A stretch of DNA of 64,000 bases. Origin: Nostoc sp. UHCC 0926. GTDB taxonomy: Bacteria > Cyanobacteriota > Cyanobacteriia > Cyanobacteriales > Nostocaceae. How positions within the stretch are numbered: position 1 is the stretch's first letter; every line of letters begins with the position of its first letter. A model generated the notes under the pieces. That model was given only the letters and a program-made list of their open reading frames with translations, made no database searches and was not told the DNA's origin. Below are positions 46,795 through 60,384 of the stretch, in pieces. The position numbers and the translations under genes were made by a program. The stretch covers positions 930,001 through 994,000 of the forward strand of contig NZ_CP117772.1 of NCBI RefSeq assembly GCF_028623165.1, read 5' to 3'.

Positions 46795-48327
46795 TTACTC
46801 GTTCATACATTTTCCCCGTCTCTTCTCTGCATATACGGTACAATCAGGCATGTCTTGAGCTAATTTTCCGCTTAGTGATTGAGTAGATGCTAACCCGGAA
46901 TTTTTAGGGAATACCATTTGCTTGGTTAAAGCACTCCGAGGTCTAAAGCCATATTGGAGTGCCGTTTTAATACACCTTGCGACCTTTAAGGCTCCGCGAT
47001 AGCCAAATCTGGGACGATTTAAGATAGCATTTAAATCGACGACAGGAATATGGGGGAAACTCAAGGAAGAACCAAAATAAACTACCGATTCTGCATCAAG
47101 ACCACCAATGAAATCCAGTAATTCATCTTCCGTTTGTTTCATGGACTCGTACTTGCCAAAGGCCAGCGTCCCTTTCGTAATCAATATTTCCGGGTCTAAC
47201 CCTGTTTCCAACAGGTAGTCTACACTGGTTTCTCGTGCTTCTGTACTCCAGGGATGGAAGTTATAGATTACTACACGCATCCCAAAATCACGATCCAACA
47301 TGTGAGCAAGGGATAAGCACTTGATAGCATCATGTCCTTCGATAATCGCTAACTTCCCTTCTATATAACCCTTAGCTGCTTCAAATTCAGTCTTGATTGC
47401 GGCATATTCCTTTTCCATTAGGGCAGCTGCTTGTTCTTCCATGCCTAAATATTTTGCCGCCCCTTCGAGCCATTTTTCTGTAGCGGTAATTCCATAGGGA
47501 AGGATGGTAGAGTTTAGCGGAGTGCCGAACTTGTCTGACATGGCTTTACCGATGGTATAGCCAAGATCCAAACATAAAGTACAATTGACTGCCGCACTCG
47601 GTGCTTGCTTTAGTTCTTCTAAAGTACAGTCACCAGCGATGACGCTGTGAACTCGTGCCCCCATTCCTTCTATCAATCGCACCAGTTCTTTAACATCAGT
47701 TTCGACTTCTGTTCTTTCAGGGCCCATCTTTGCGCCCACAATATTGACAGCATCGGCTAGTTGTGCCTTCCGCTCTGGAGTTGGCGGCTCCATAAAGTCT
47801 ACGATTTGCCGAAATACGATATCAAATCCACTGCGATATTCCCCGGCAAATCCTTCACAATGTATCGTCATGATCTCAGACTTGATTTCGCCACGCGCCT
47901 TATTCACGACGTCATCAACACAGTCCCCAATAATACCAGACGCACAACTAGTGGCAACAACGATCGCATCTGGATGGTATTTTTCATCTACTTCTCGAAT
48001 TGCGCCTGCTAATTCTTTTTCTCCACCAAAAATTACCGCCTTCTCACTCATGTTCGTAGTTACCACAGGTTCATAAGGTGAACCACTATTGCGGCTATTG
48101 GTCAGCTTGTATGCCCGCTTTACACCATAGGCACAGCCACTCGGCCCGTGAGAAATGACGATCGCATTTTTAATCCCACTTAAAATCTTCGTTGCAGTCC
48201 AAAATTTACAGGGACGGGTATGACTACCTTGTAAAGTGGTCTTAATCTTACCCTCTTTTGCCAAGCGATACAGTTCGCTTAAATTTCCGTAAAATACGAC
48301 ATTCTTATCTATACTTGTTGCAGTCAT
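46795..48327 (-). CDS. vnfE: VnfE, FeV-cofactor scaffold subunit
   Basis: 510 residues. I choose ATG 48327, with GGAGAG five bases before it; the GTG two codons upstream is less likely. NifE-type motifs: SHTRPCKFW, SHGPSGCAYGVKRAY and ATSCASGIIGDCVDDV hold the three cluster Cys; FGGEKELAGAIREV is family-typical; NRPRFGYRGALKVARCIKTAL near the end. The C-terminal 40 residues are an extension. Partner of VnfN in an alpha2beta2 scaffold. Confidence 0.9.
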   Translation of the reverse strand: MTATSIDKNVVFYGNLSELYRLAKEGKIKTTLQGSHTRPCKFWTATKILSGIKNAIVISHGPSGCAYGVKRAYKLTNSRNSGSPYEPVVTTNMSEKAVIFGGEKELAGAIREVDEKYHPDAIVVATSCASGIIGDCVDDVVNKARGEIKSEIMTIHCEGFAGEYRSGFDIVFRQIVDFMEPPTPERKAQLADAVNIVGAKMGPERTEVETDVKELVRLIEGMGARVHSVIAGDCTLEELKQAPSAAVNCTLCLDLGYTIGKAMSDKFGTPLNSTILPYGITATEKWLEGAAKYLGMEEQAAALMEKEYAAIKTEFEAAKGYIEGKLAIIEGHDAIKCLSLAHMLDRDFGMRVVIYNFHPWSTEARETSVDYLLETGLDPEILITKGTLAFGKYESMKQTEDELLDFIGGLDAESVVYFGSSLSFPHIPVVDLNAILNRPRFGYRGALKVARCIKTALQYGFRPRSALTKQMVFPKNSGLASTQSLSGKLAQDMPDCTVYAEKRRGKCMNE

Positions 48328-48375
48328 GATCACTCTCCAGTCTTTCTATAGCTTCTGTCTTCAGTACCCTGTGAT

Positions 48376-48442
48376 TTGTAAACCAGGCTACTAAGCCGCC
48401 CTCTGATACTAATCAGTTAAACGGGTGCTGCCTGGTTTACAA
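48376..48442. promoter_or_regulatory. long hairpin between vnfK and vnfE
   Basis: TTGTAAACCAGGC (48376-48388) pairs perfectly with GCCTGGTTTACAA (48430-48442), loop 41 bases. It lies in the 233-base vnfK-vnfE gap, about 50 bases before the vnfE start. No T-run, so more likely an RNA processing or stability element or a protein-bound dyad than a terminator. Confidence 0.6.
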
Positions 48443-48560
48443 TTGACATAGGATTGCTAAGTATCGTAAAAATTCTGATGGAAATACCATCTAATCAGTT
48501 GGGGGTGGATGACATAAAGATCACTGCGGATAGATGCCATCCCCCATATACATCAGCTTT

Positions 48561-52843
<4,283 letters not shown>

Positions 52844-52966
52844 TCAAGAAACTTCTTTGACTTCCTTGATTTCAAAATCCTATCAACCTTTTTATTTAAT
52901 AATAGTAATCTTGATAACAATTTCAAAAATAAATGTTGAAAAACCAAGGATAAAATCAGTTATAAA

Positions 52967-53049
52967 TAGACAGTTCTGTCTAAATTAATGGCGATAGCTT
53001 CTCTTAGATATATAAGAGAATTAGCTATGTAAATAGACAGATTAGTCTA
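52967..53049. promoter_or_regulatory. nested dyads upstream of vnfDG
   Basis: Perfect palindrome TAGACAGTTCTGTCTA at 52967-52982; related TAGACAGATTAGTCTA at 53034-53049; between them a longer inverted repeat, ATAGCTTCTCTTA / TAAGAGAATTAGCTAT (about 52993-53028). Centres of the outer two are 67 bases apart. They lie 187-270 bases before the vnfDG ATG, where promoter and operators should be. Candidate binders in the window: the XRE-binding-protein regulator and the TetR protein. Confidence 0.65.
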
Positions 53050-53274
53050 ACTATATAGAAGAAGAAAAATAATTTAATTGCTGTCATAATTCTGGATGTC
53101 TCAGTTGAATAATTTAGCGATATTGGCTCAACTTAAAACAATAGGAAGAACACAATTGTTTGCTTAAAGACTCTCTAGCTGATGAGTAATTGTAACCACG
53201 AATACTGTTTGTAAATTAATTGGTCAGCGCAAGTAAATTGGCCAGATGTATGATATTCTTGATTTATAGGGAAT

Positions 53275-53529
53275 CTAAATCGCTAAAGCACAAAGGATCT
53301 CCAAGCACTTGCGCTGTAGTGAAGAAACCAAATCCCATGAGTTAACCAATAGTTTGATGAACTGATGGTCTTGCTCCATAAGTCTCTGGAGGATTGTGGA
53401 AGTACTTGATCGGTAGCAGTTCCAGAGTTCGGGGGGACTTTGGTCTGCTTGCAGTTCATCAATTACTATTTGGTTAAACCTTCCCTTATTTACAGATAGT
53501 TTCTTTCTCAAGTCCTTAGAAAGAATCAA
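53275..53529 (-). CDS. weak hypothetical frame upstream of vnfDG
   Basis: 84 residues, but only with a TTG start and no Shine-Dalgarno. Composition (DELQADQSPPELWNCYRSST) is protein-like, without a family I know. It may be spurious, or the end of a decayed gene. Confidence 0.22.
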   Translation of the reverse strand: MILSKDLRKKLSVNKGRFNQIVIDELQADQSPPELWNCYRSSTSTILQRLMEQDHQFIKLLVNSWDLVSSLQRKCLEILCALAI

Positions 53530-53661
53530 AGAATAGAATAAGCAATCAATAACAGTGTTTGTGATTTAAGTAACTAGATAAAACAAACTCAACTTAACAT
53601 CTATGTAATACAGCAGGCGCGTAAATCCATTTCCCATCTCACAATTAACAAGACTTGGGGC

Positions 53662-53689
53662 TTAACAAGGGGCAAAATCCCCTTGTTAA
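53662..53689. repeat. hairpin repeat before the TetR gene
   Basis: TTAACAAGGGG / CCCCTTGTTAA, 11-base perfect arms, 6-base loop. Located in the 53530-53919 gap, which otherwise has no gene. Repeat-type stem of the kind scattered in these genomes; no T-run. Confidence 0.6.
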
Positions 53690-53919
53690 AGGTAGGCAAA
53701 CTTCTGCCACGGTGTACTAGATGAAACACCCTGATCTTTACAAGGAATCCAACAATGCTTAAAGGTGTTTTCTAATTTACAATTTTTCTTATCTTTATAC
53801 CGTCACTTCAAAAAGCTAGTTAAGGTTGAAGTTTAAACAATCCTGAAATTAGAAAAATCTTTATCAGTTCTATTGATGAAGTATTTAAAAATTACAAATT
53901 ATTCAAGGATGTGATCTAA

Positions 53920-54513
53920 ATGATTAAACCGAAAACAACCCGTAAATCTGTTCACGATCGCATCCTAAGTACAGCATCAGGCTTGTTTTATCGAGAGGGA
54001 ATTCGCAACGTTGGCATTGATAGAATCATTGCAGAATCTGGCGTTGCTAAAATGTCACTCTACAATCATTTTAAGTCAAAAGATGCATTGATTGAAGCTT
54101 GGCTGCTACAACAGGATGAAGAATGGTGCGAATGGCTGAAAACCACGATAGAGGAACGAACTTCTAACCCGTCCCAACAACTGTTGGCAATATTTGATGC
54201 GTTACGGGAATGGTTTGAGGGGCCAGATTTCCGAGGTTGTGCATTCATTAATGCTTCTGTAGAATTAGCCAATCGTGACCACCCTGGACATCGAGTGGCA
54301 TTGGAGCATCAACAATCAATTTACCGCTACATCAAGAGCCTTGCTCAATCTACAGAAGTTTCATCACCGGAACAGTTAGCCCGACAACTGCTTCTGCTCA
54401 TGCAAGGTGCGATCGTGGTTGCGATGATGGAAGGAAGTTGGTCAACTGCTTCACAGGCGAAAAAAGTGGCAGCAACCCTAATCCAGACTGCACCAAAATC
54501 CGGCGTTACATGA
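53920..54513 (+). CDS. TetR/AcrR-family transcriptional regulator
   Basis: 197 residues. N-terminal HTH: SVHDRILSTASGLFYREGIR, NVGIDRIIAESGVAKMSLYN, HFKSKDALIEAW. The C-terminal ligand domain has RGCAFINASVELANRDHPGH, seen in a TetR subgroup often next to reductases. Probably co-transcribed with the amidotransferase 60 bases downstream. Whether it controls vnf genes is not shown. Confidence 0.92.
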   Translation: MIKPKTTRKSVHDRILSTASGLFYREGIRNVGIDRIIAESGVAKMSLYNHFKSKDALIEAWLLQQDEEWCEWLKTTIEERTSNPSQQLLAIFDALREWFEGPDFRGCAFINASVELANRDHPGHRVALEHQQSIYRYIKSLAQSTEVSSPEQLARQLLLLMQGAIVVAMMEGSWSTASQAKKVAATLIQTAPKSGVT

Positions 54514-54573
54514 AGTCTATTATATGATTTAATGTAAAAAATCACACTGCAACTAAGTTCGGAGCAGTCAAGG

Positions 54574-55272
54574 ATGAGAATTCATTACTTGCAACATGTG
54601 CCATTTGAAGGAATTGCTAGCATTGAACAGTGGGCGACAAAGAAAGATTATATTCTCTCTGCAACTCAGTTTTATAATGGTGACACTTTACCATCTGTTG
54701 ATCACCTAGATTGGGTGATAGTAATGGGTGGGCCGATGAATATTTACGAGAATGATAAGTATCCTTGGTTGACTTGGGAAAAACATTTTATTGAAGAAGC
54801 AATCAAGAAGAATAAAATAGTTATTGGTATTTGTCTTGGTTCGCAGCTAATCGCTGATGTTTTAGGTTCCAAGGTTTACAAAGGTCAGGAAAAAGAAATA
54901 GGCTGGTATCCGATTCAAGTGACAACAGAAGCGCAAAATTCTGCTGTTTTTGCTTCATTCCCTGCATCTTTCCCTGTGTTTCATTGGCATGGTGATACTT
55001 TTGACTTACCAGCGGGTGCTGTACGACTAGCCTATAGTGAAATATGTGCAAATCAAGCTTTCATTTATGGAGATAGAGTATTAGGTTTGCAATTTCACCT
55101 AGAATCTACTCAAGACAGCGTTCGGCAAATTATTGAAAATTGCGCCTCGGAATTAGTTACAGGTAAATATATTCAGAAACCCGAAGAAATGCTTGCACAA
55201 GATGATGATTTTAGTAATACAAATACTACTATGTGTAAAATTTTAGATTATTTTGCTACTTTTATGAGATAA
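54574..55272 (+). CDS. class I glutamine amidotransferase (GMP-synthase-like)
   Basis: 232 residues. Nucleophile Cys in VIGICLGSQLIADVLG (about residue 88), His in LGLQFHLEST (about 172) with the Glu two residues on, so the triad is complete. No synthetase domain, so it is the stand-alone type that may hydrolyse glutamine or gamma-glutamyl compounds. Lies between vnfDG and the vup transporter; link to them unknown. Confidence 0.9.
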   Translation: MRIHYLQHVPFEGIASIEQWATKKDYILSATQFYNGDTLPSVDHLDWVIVMGGPMNIYENDKYPWLTWEKHFIEEAIKKNKIVIGICLGSQLIADVLGSKVYKGQEKEIGWYPIQVTTEAQNSAVFASFPASFPVFHWHGDTFDLPAGAVRLAYSEICANQAFIYGDRVLGLQFHLESTQDSVRQIIENCASELVTGKYIQKPEEMLAQDDDFSNTNTTMCKILDYFATFMR

Positions 55273-55473
55273 ATTATTATTTATCACGTAATAGAGTTCA
55301 GTTAAGGCTCAAAAGTAAAATAGTTAGAGTTGAATTGGCTTAACTTGTATCGACCCCAGTCAGGATATAGCGGTTTAAGCAACAATTGCAACGCAACCAA
55401 ACTAACGAAAGCCCTAAATACTCTCTGTTGGCAAAACTGCGGGGCAAGCTTTAGATGCGTTAACTCATTTTTT

Positions 55474-56556
55474 TTAAACAAAATGTGCATCTGCCGCATT
55501 GAATGCCAGCTTAATCATTTGATGGGGATATACATTGCCGGATATATGATTCCGAGGCACTCTGGCGATTAAAGTTTGTTCTCCTACCTTAACCCAAATA
55601 CTACAAATCCCAATACCATTTAAAACCCGTTCTATTAGCCCTTCAATAATTACTGACCAAGGTTTATGCAATATTGAAGAACTTACATCGTAAAGATTGA
55701 AAGTATCGCCAGATAAACAACATGCAGTAATTGGCTTTGTGATTTCCCCAGGATATACAAACTTTATTCCGTTTGCAAGCTTGACACAATAACCACGGCT
55801 ACTTCGTTCTACTTGACACGGAATAATATTATCTATCCCTACCAGTCTGGCAAGCTGCTCGTTGACTGGTCGGCGGATGATGGTTTCCAAGTTATCATCC
55901 TGTACAATACAGCCGTCAAATAAAGCGATCGCTCTCTCAGCAAAATGCAGTATATCTGTAAAATTATGACTGACTAATATGACTGCTGATCCCCTGGCTT
56001 GGGCCCATTGTCTAATTTTTTCGATTATCTGGGCACGTATTCCTACATCTAAAGAAGCAGAAGGCTCATCCAAAAGCAGCAATTCTGAATTAGCAACTAA
56101 CCCGCAGGCAATACAAACTCGTTTCGCCTCACCACCGGACAGAGAACGAGCTGACTCATTTACTAGGTGTTCACAGCCAAAAGTTGTAAGTGCAGTATGT
56201 ACCCTTTGCTTAATCTTGTGTGTTGGTGTTCCGCGAAACTTTAATACCTTGGCAACATTATTAAAAACAGTTTCATTCAGTAGTAATGTTTCCTGAAATA
56301 CCAAAGCCGAACGACGACGCAACAATGTTTTATTAGTATTACGGACATCCTGTCCAAATAATTGCATCTCACCACGGTAAGGTTGCAAGAGATTGATTGT
56401 TCTTAACAAAGTGCTTTTGCCAGCGCCATTGGGGCCAAGCACAGCGACCAGTTCTCCTGGACGGACTGCAAAATTTTCAATTGACAGGATATTTTTACGT
56501 GTTTTGCTATCAACACTAACCTGTCGCATATTCAGGACATACTCGTTAGTACTCAT
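55474..56556 (-). CDS. vupC: VupC-like ABC transporter ATPase (vanadate/tungstate type)
   Basis: 360 residues. Walker A LGPNGAGKSTLL, signature ARSLSGGEAKRVCIACGL, Walker B LLLLDEPSASLDVG, H-loop VILVSHNFTD. Residues about 240-355 form a C-terminal TOBE-like oxyanion-sensing domain (IPCQVERSSRGYCVKLANGI; GICSIWVKVGEQTLIARVPR). Its ATG overlaps the stop of the permease gene. Last gene of the vup operon. Confidence 0.88.
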   Translation of the reverse strand: MSTNEYVLNMRQVSVDSKTRKNILSIENFAVRPGELVAVLGPNGAGKSTLLRTINLLQPYRGEMQLFGQDVRNTNKTLLRRRSALVFQETLLLNETVFNNVAKVLKFRGTPTHKIKQRVHTALTTFGCEHLVNESARSLSGGEAKRVCIACGLVANSELLLLDEPSASLDVGIRAQIIEKIRQWAQARGSAVILVSHNFTDILHFAERAIALFDGCIVQDDNLETIIRRPVNEQLARLVGIDNIIPCQVERSSRGYCVKLANGIKFVYPGEITKPITACCLSGDTFNLYDVSSSILHKPWSVIIEGLIERVLNGIGICSIWVKVGEQTLIARVPRNHISGNVYPHQMIKLAFNAADAHFV

Positions 56557-57251
56557 AGAATTTTCTTGTCATGCTGTAGGATAGTCAGCAACACGATAAC
56601 GGTGTATGTGATCAAGAGTAGAATGTATGCGATCGCCATCGCAACATCGTAATTTCCTTTCCCTACTTCCATAACGATCGCTGTAGTCAGAACTCTTGTC
56701 TGCCCCTTGATATTGCCGCCCACCATCATGGATGCACCAACTTCCGATATGACGCGACCAAAACCAGCCATGATTGCAGCCATCAACCCTAACCGTGCTT
56801 CCTTGATTAGCAACCAGTTGACTTGCCACTGTGTCGCCCCCATTGATAGCAGTTGCCAGCGTAGTTTCGGATTAATACTGATAATTGCCGCAAAACTGAA
56901 GCCAGCTACAATTGGAAAAGCAATGATGGCTTCGGCTAGGATCATAGCTGTGGGTGTGTACATCAAATCACTATCTCCTAACGGCCCAGACCGCCACAAA
57001 AACAGACTGACGAATAAACCGACTACTACAGGTGGCAATCCCATGCCGAAGTTAATCAAACTAGTCAGAGTCTGTTTGCCGACGAAATCCACTAATGCTA
57101 GCCATAGTCCTAATGGTAGTCCCAGTAAAACACTAATGGCTGTAGCTGTTCCAGATACGAACAATGTCATCGTCATGACTTGGAAAACGTCACTATCACC
57201 ACTGGTTAATAGCTCAATAGCTTTGAAAGCTCCTTCGATGATTGTATTCAC
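56553..57251 (-). CDS. vupB: VupB-like ABC transporter permease
   Basis: About 232 residues from the GTG at 57251 (VNTIIEGAFKAIELLTSGDS); the frame is open to an upstream start at 57305 whose residues look non-coding (MLYCIFTIIFQFFKRF). Five or six membrane helices, EAA-type loop in AAIMAGFGRVISEVGASMMV. This is the TupB/VupB type of single-permease oxyanion importer. Confidence 0.88.
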   Translation of the reverse strand: MNTIIEGAFKAIELLTSGDSDVFQVMTMTLFVSGTATAISVLLGLPLGLWLALVDFVGKQTLTSLINFGMGLPPVVVGLFVSLFLWRSGPLGDSDLMYTPTAMILAEAIIAFPIVAGFSFAAIISINPKLRWQLLSMGATQWQVNWLLIKEARLGLMAAIMAGFGRVISEVGASMMVGGNIKGQTRVLTTAIVMEVGKGNYDVAMAIAYILLLITYTVIVLLTILQHDKKIL

Positions 57252-57333
57252 AAATACAAATCTCTTAAAAAACTGGAAAATAATGGTGAATATGCAGTAG
57301 AGCAACCCTTGATGATCTTATACTCAATTTTTT

Positions 57334-58212
57334 CTAAAAGCCGTAATCTTTCTCCGTTTTACCGGCATCAACATAAAATAGCGGTTGTTTGAACTCTTTT
57401 TTGCCGTGGGCTGCAATTAGTGTCTGTCCTTCACGAGATAAGACATAATTAATAAACGCTTTAGCTCCTGCACTATTCACTCTGGGGAATTTCTGAGAAT
57501 TTACTTCCATGACATGGTAGAGATTTAAGAGTTTCTTATCTCCTTGCACCAGTACTGGCAAAGACAGGTTTTTCTTTTGAAATATATAGGTTGCTCGATC
57601 TGCTAAGGTATATCCCAGTTTTTGATTAGCGACTTGCAAAGTTTGCGCCATTCCTGAACCTGTTTGCTGATACCAACTGCCAGAGGGTGTGACTTTTGCC
57701 TGTTGCCATAAATCTTTCTCTAGCTTATTAGTACCTGAGTCATCACCCCGCGATACAAACAAGGCTTGATTTTTAGCAATCAGGGAGAATGCTTCTACAG
57801 CACTCTTTTTTCCTCGAATTTTTGCCTTGTCAGCATCTGGACCGACGATTACAAAGTCATTGTGCATTACCAAGTGGCGATTAGTTACCGCACCACCTGC
57901 CAAAACTTTGCGTTCGGCTTTCGGTGAATTGACGAACAGTGCGTCAACTTCACCCTTTTCAGCTAATGCTAAAGCTTGTCCAGTGCCGACTGCAACCTTT
58001 TTTAAGGTATATCCTGTTTTCTTTTCAATCGCTGGAACCAAATCATCTAGCAGCCCACTGTCCTCAATGCTCGTTGTCATTGCCACGATTACATTTTTAT
58101 TTGCTGGGGACTGGGCAATAGCTGGGTTTTGCTTGACCAGTATATCACTCGCTTCAGCACTCAGAATTACCAAGAAACAAGCCAAACATGCAATGAAAAT
58201 TCTCCGAATCAT
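57334..58212 (-). CDS. vupA: VupA-like oxyanion-binding protein
   Basis: 292 residues with a signal peptide (MIRRIFIACLACFLVILSAE). TupA/VupA hallmarks: VIVAMTTSIEDSGLLDDLVP (TTS, oxyanion ligands), VGTGQALALAEKGEVDALFV, LVMHNDFVIVGPDADK, SRGDDSGTNKLEKDLW. Tungstate and vanadate binders of this family cannot be told apart by eye; the vnf context favours vanadate, as published for vupABC of Anabaena variabilis. First gene of the operon. Confidence 0.88.
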   Translation of the reverse strand: MIRRIFIACLACFLVILSAEASDILVKQNPAIAQSPANKNVIVAMTTSIEDSGLLDDLVPAIEKKTGYTLKKVAVGTGQALALAEKGEVDALFVNSPKAERKVLAGGAVTNRHLVMHNDFVIVGPDADKAKIRGKKSAVEAFSLIAKNQALFVSRGDDSGTNKLEKDLWQQAKVTPSGSWYQQTGSGMAQTLQVANQKLGYTLADRATYIFQKKNLSLPVLVQGDKKLLNLYHVMEVNSQKFPRVNSAGAKAFINYVLSREGQTLIAAHGKKEFKQPLFYVDAGKTEKDYGF

Positions 58213-58435
58213 AGAACCTCTAAAAATATATGATTAATGCATTGACAGAGTAATAAGGTGTTACATAAAAACACATTGAGACGGCACAGGAGCGATGCCT
58301 ACGGCAACCCTAAGAGGGAACGCAATTTTTTCCTCAACGTTGAAAGCTATACCTGCGGCTTGTTCGCGATCTCGCAAGGTCATGTCGTTAATCTTAATGA
58401 CATGGTTGTTCATAGTGAAGTGATGATTCATAACT

Positions 58436-59755
58436 CTAAAGATTTGCTACAACTTCCCCAGTCTTGCTGATGTCATAACCGCCGAGAATTTGTAATTGCG
58501 ATCGCACTAGCCGATTTCCTAAGATATTGAGAAACTGCTGTACTGGTGATTCTTGCAAGTATTCCTTGAGAATTACCAAGTCGTATCGCGCACTATGAAG
58601 GGGAATAAATCCCAAACCAAAAGTAGCAGCTATAGATGCCGTACTGATACCTGCATCAGCGATTCCTGAGGCTACAGATAAAGCAACATCTTGATGGTTG
58701 TGAGCGATTTGATCAAATCTTTTTATCGCCTTGAATGGCACTCGTTCTTCAAGGAGTTTCCGTTCTAAAAGCATCCGATTGCCAGAACCCACTTCATGGG
58801 TGACAACAGTTGCTCCAAATTCTACTAAGTCGGAAACTGTTTTAACTCCCATTGGGTTTCCTGGTGGGACTAACAATCCCTCTTGCCAAACTCCAAGGGT
58901 GATTAAAACAGCATTCCTACCAGCTATAGCTTCCCGCACAAAGGGAATATTATATTCCCCAGTTTGGGGATCATATAAGTGCATGCCTGCAATGTGAACT
59001 TCACCTCGGCATAGACTACGTAATGCAGGCTTGCTATGGGCGAAACGATAATGAACTCGCAGTTGCGGATGCCAGCGTTCAGTTGCTCTTGCTAACACTG
59101 AAAGCACAGGTGTACAACCAGCAATCACAACTGTCTTGTGCACTTTGTCCATATTATCCAGAAGCCGAACCAGGACTTTATTTGTACCTGTCTGGCTCTG
59201 TGCTTCACTCTTGGGGCAAAGCTCGTGCCTCTCTACGAGATCCTGCGCGTAGCTTGCTTCCTCGCAGGGGTACGTTAACACTGCGCTATCGCTACCACTG
59301 ACGCTAATGGCAGTTTGCTTAATACTGGGGAACCCATCCACCCTTACGGGTGACGGTCCTACGTCGCTACCGCCATTCACCACAACTGTCTCACCATCAG
59401 ATGGAATCATTTCGATGTGAAAAGCATCTCTGCCTAATAGGGGATAAGCTATCCATCGATCCCCAATCCGTGCTAGAATAACTTGTGATTGCCGTAGGTT
59501 AGAGGCCGAATCGGCAAGAATCGCCTCAATTTTGGGTAAATCCTCCTCTCCTAGCCAGAATAAGTCCTCAACTTGGCAACCAAGTGCCTTAGCTAAACGT
59601 AAGGAAATAGTAACAGAAGGAGCACATTGTCCCGTTTCTACAGCACCAATAGTCTGACGAGTTACGCCAGCTATATTAGCTAGTTCTTGCTGACTCATGC
59701 CCAGACGATTCCTAATTGCCTTCAGGTTATTGGAAATATTCATATCCTGCTTCAT
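58436..59755 (-). CDS. XRE helix-turn-helix regulator with C-terminal binding-protein domain, containing translated interspersed repeats
   Basis: 439 residues from ATG 59755 (ATG 59743 also possible; the 14 residues further up look non-coding). HTH: NLKAIRNRLGMSQQELANIA, GVTRQTIGAVETGQCAP. C-terminal periplasmic-binding-like domain from about residue 205: TVVIAGCTPVLSVLARATER, GVWQEGLLVPPGNPMGVKTV, THEVGSGNRMLLERKLLEE, GISTASIAATFGLGFIPLHS, as in XRE/molybdate-domain regulators. Between them, VLTYPCEEASYAQDLVERHE (DNA about 59225-59285) and NGGSDVGPSPVRVDGFPS (about 59325-59385) are translations of scattered DNA repeats, inserted without breaking the frame. A vnf/vup oxyanion-responsive repressor is a good guess, comparable to the VnfR repressors of A. 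variabilis; not provable here. Confidence 0.82.
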   Translation of the reverse strand: MKQDMNISNNLKAIRNRLGMSQQELANIAGVTRQTIGAVETGQCAPSVTISLRLAKALGCQVEDLFWLGEEDLPKIEAILADSASNLRQSQVILARIGDRWIAYPLLGRDAFHIEMIPSDGETVVVNGGSDVGPSPVRVDGFPSIKQTAISVSGSDSAVLTYPCEEASYAQDLVERHELCPKSEAQSQTGTNKVLVRLLDNMDKVHKTVVIAGCTPVLSVLARATERWHPQLRVHYRFAHSKPALRSLCRGEVHIAGMHLYDPQTGEYNIPFVREAIAGRNAVLITLGVWQEGLLVPPGNPMGVKTVSDLVEFGATVVTHEVGSGNRMLLERKLLEERVPFKAIKRFDQIAHNHQDVALSVASGIADAGISTASIAATFGLGFIPLHSARYDLVILKEYLQESPVQQFLNILGNRLVRSQLQILGGYDISKTGEVVANL

Positions 59756-59797
59756 GAGGCTGTATTTCTCTATTACAAAAAGCTGTAGCAGACACAT

Positions 59798-60384
59798 TTA
59801 ACTATCTAAGTAATAGCAAGGTCTTCTAATCTGCGCCTTTTCTACTGGAAGTTTTATTAATGCTTTTGCAATTTTGTTTACATATTGTCAATATACTTGC
59901 CAGATTTATGTTGTTGTGGGCGGGAACTCAAGTATCAGACTTTTTGTTCGTTTGTTACTGTTTTTTATCCCCTTTTAGCAAGAATACCATGCGTATGGCA
60001 AAAATAATTGCTAAAAATAAAAAGTTTTTCCTTGATTTTCTTCAAATTTTTGTATTTATAAATACAGAAGTTTTGCTAATTTTGTAATTTAACGACTTAA
60101 AACCGAAATATTTTCGTGTAATGTATCTGTGCGTGGATGTTAATCATCAGATTTTTATTCGCGATCGCATCTGGAAAATTGATTGCTGATGTGTTTCGTC
60201 GGAATAAAAATTTGTAGTTATTATCTGAAATATGGTTATGTGCCGATGCAGGCGTACAACGCTTGCAGCCTTGAGATGAGAGCATAATTCCCACTTTGAT
60301 TGATTAAGTCCCAGACAAAATTCTTATCCGAATGGTGAATTTAAGATATCCTTGTTTATGGTTTTCGGATAAACTAATAGGCAG
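59798..60384. other. intergenic, no gene seen
   Basis: About 590 bases between divergent genes, AT-rich, with HIP1-like GCGATCGC at 60161-60168. No frame with support. Must hold promoters for the XRE regulator and the opine-dehydrogenase-like gene. Confidence 0.4.
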
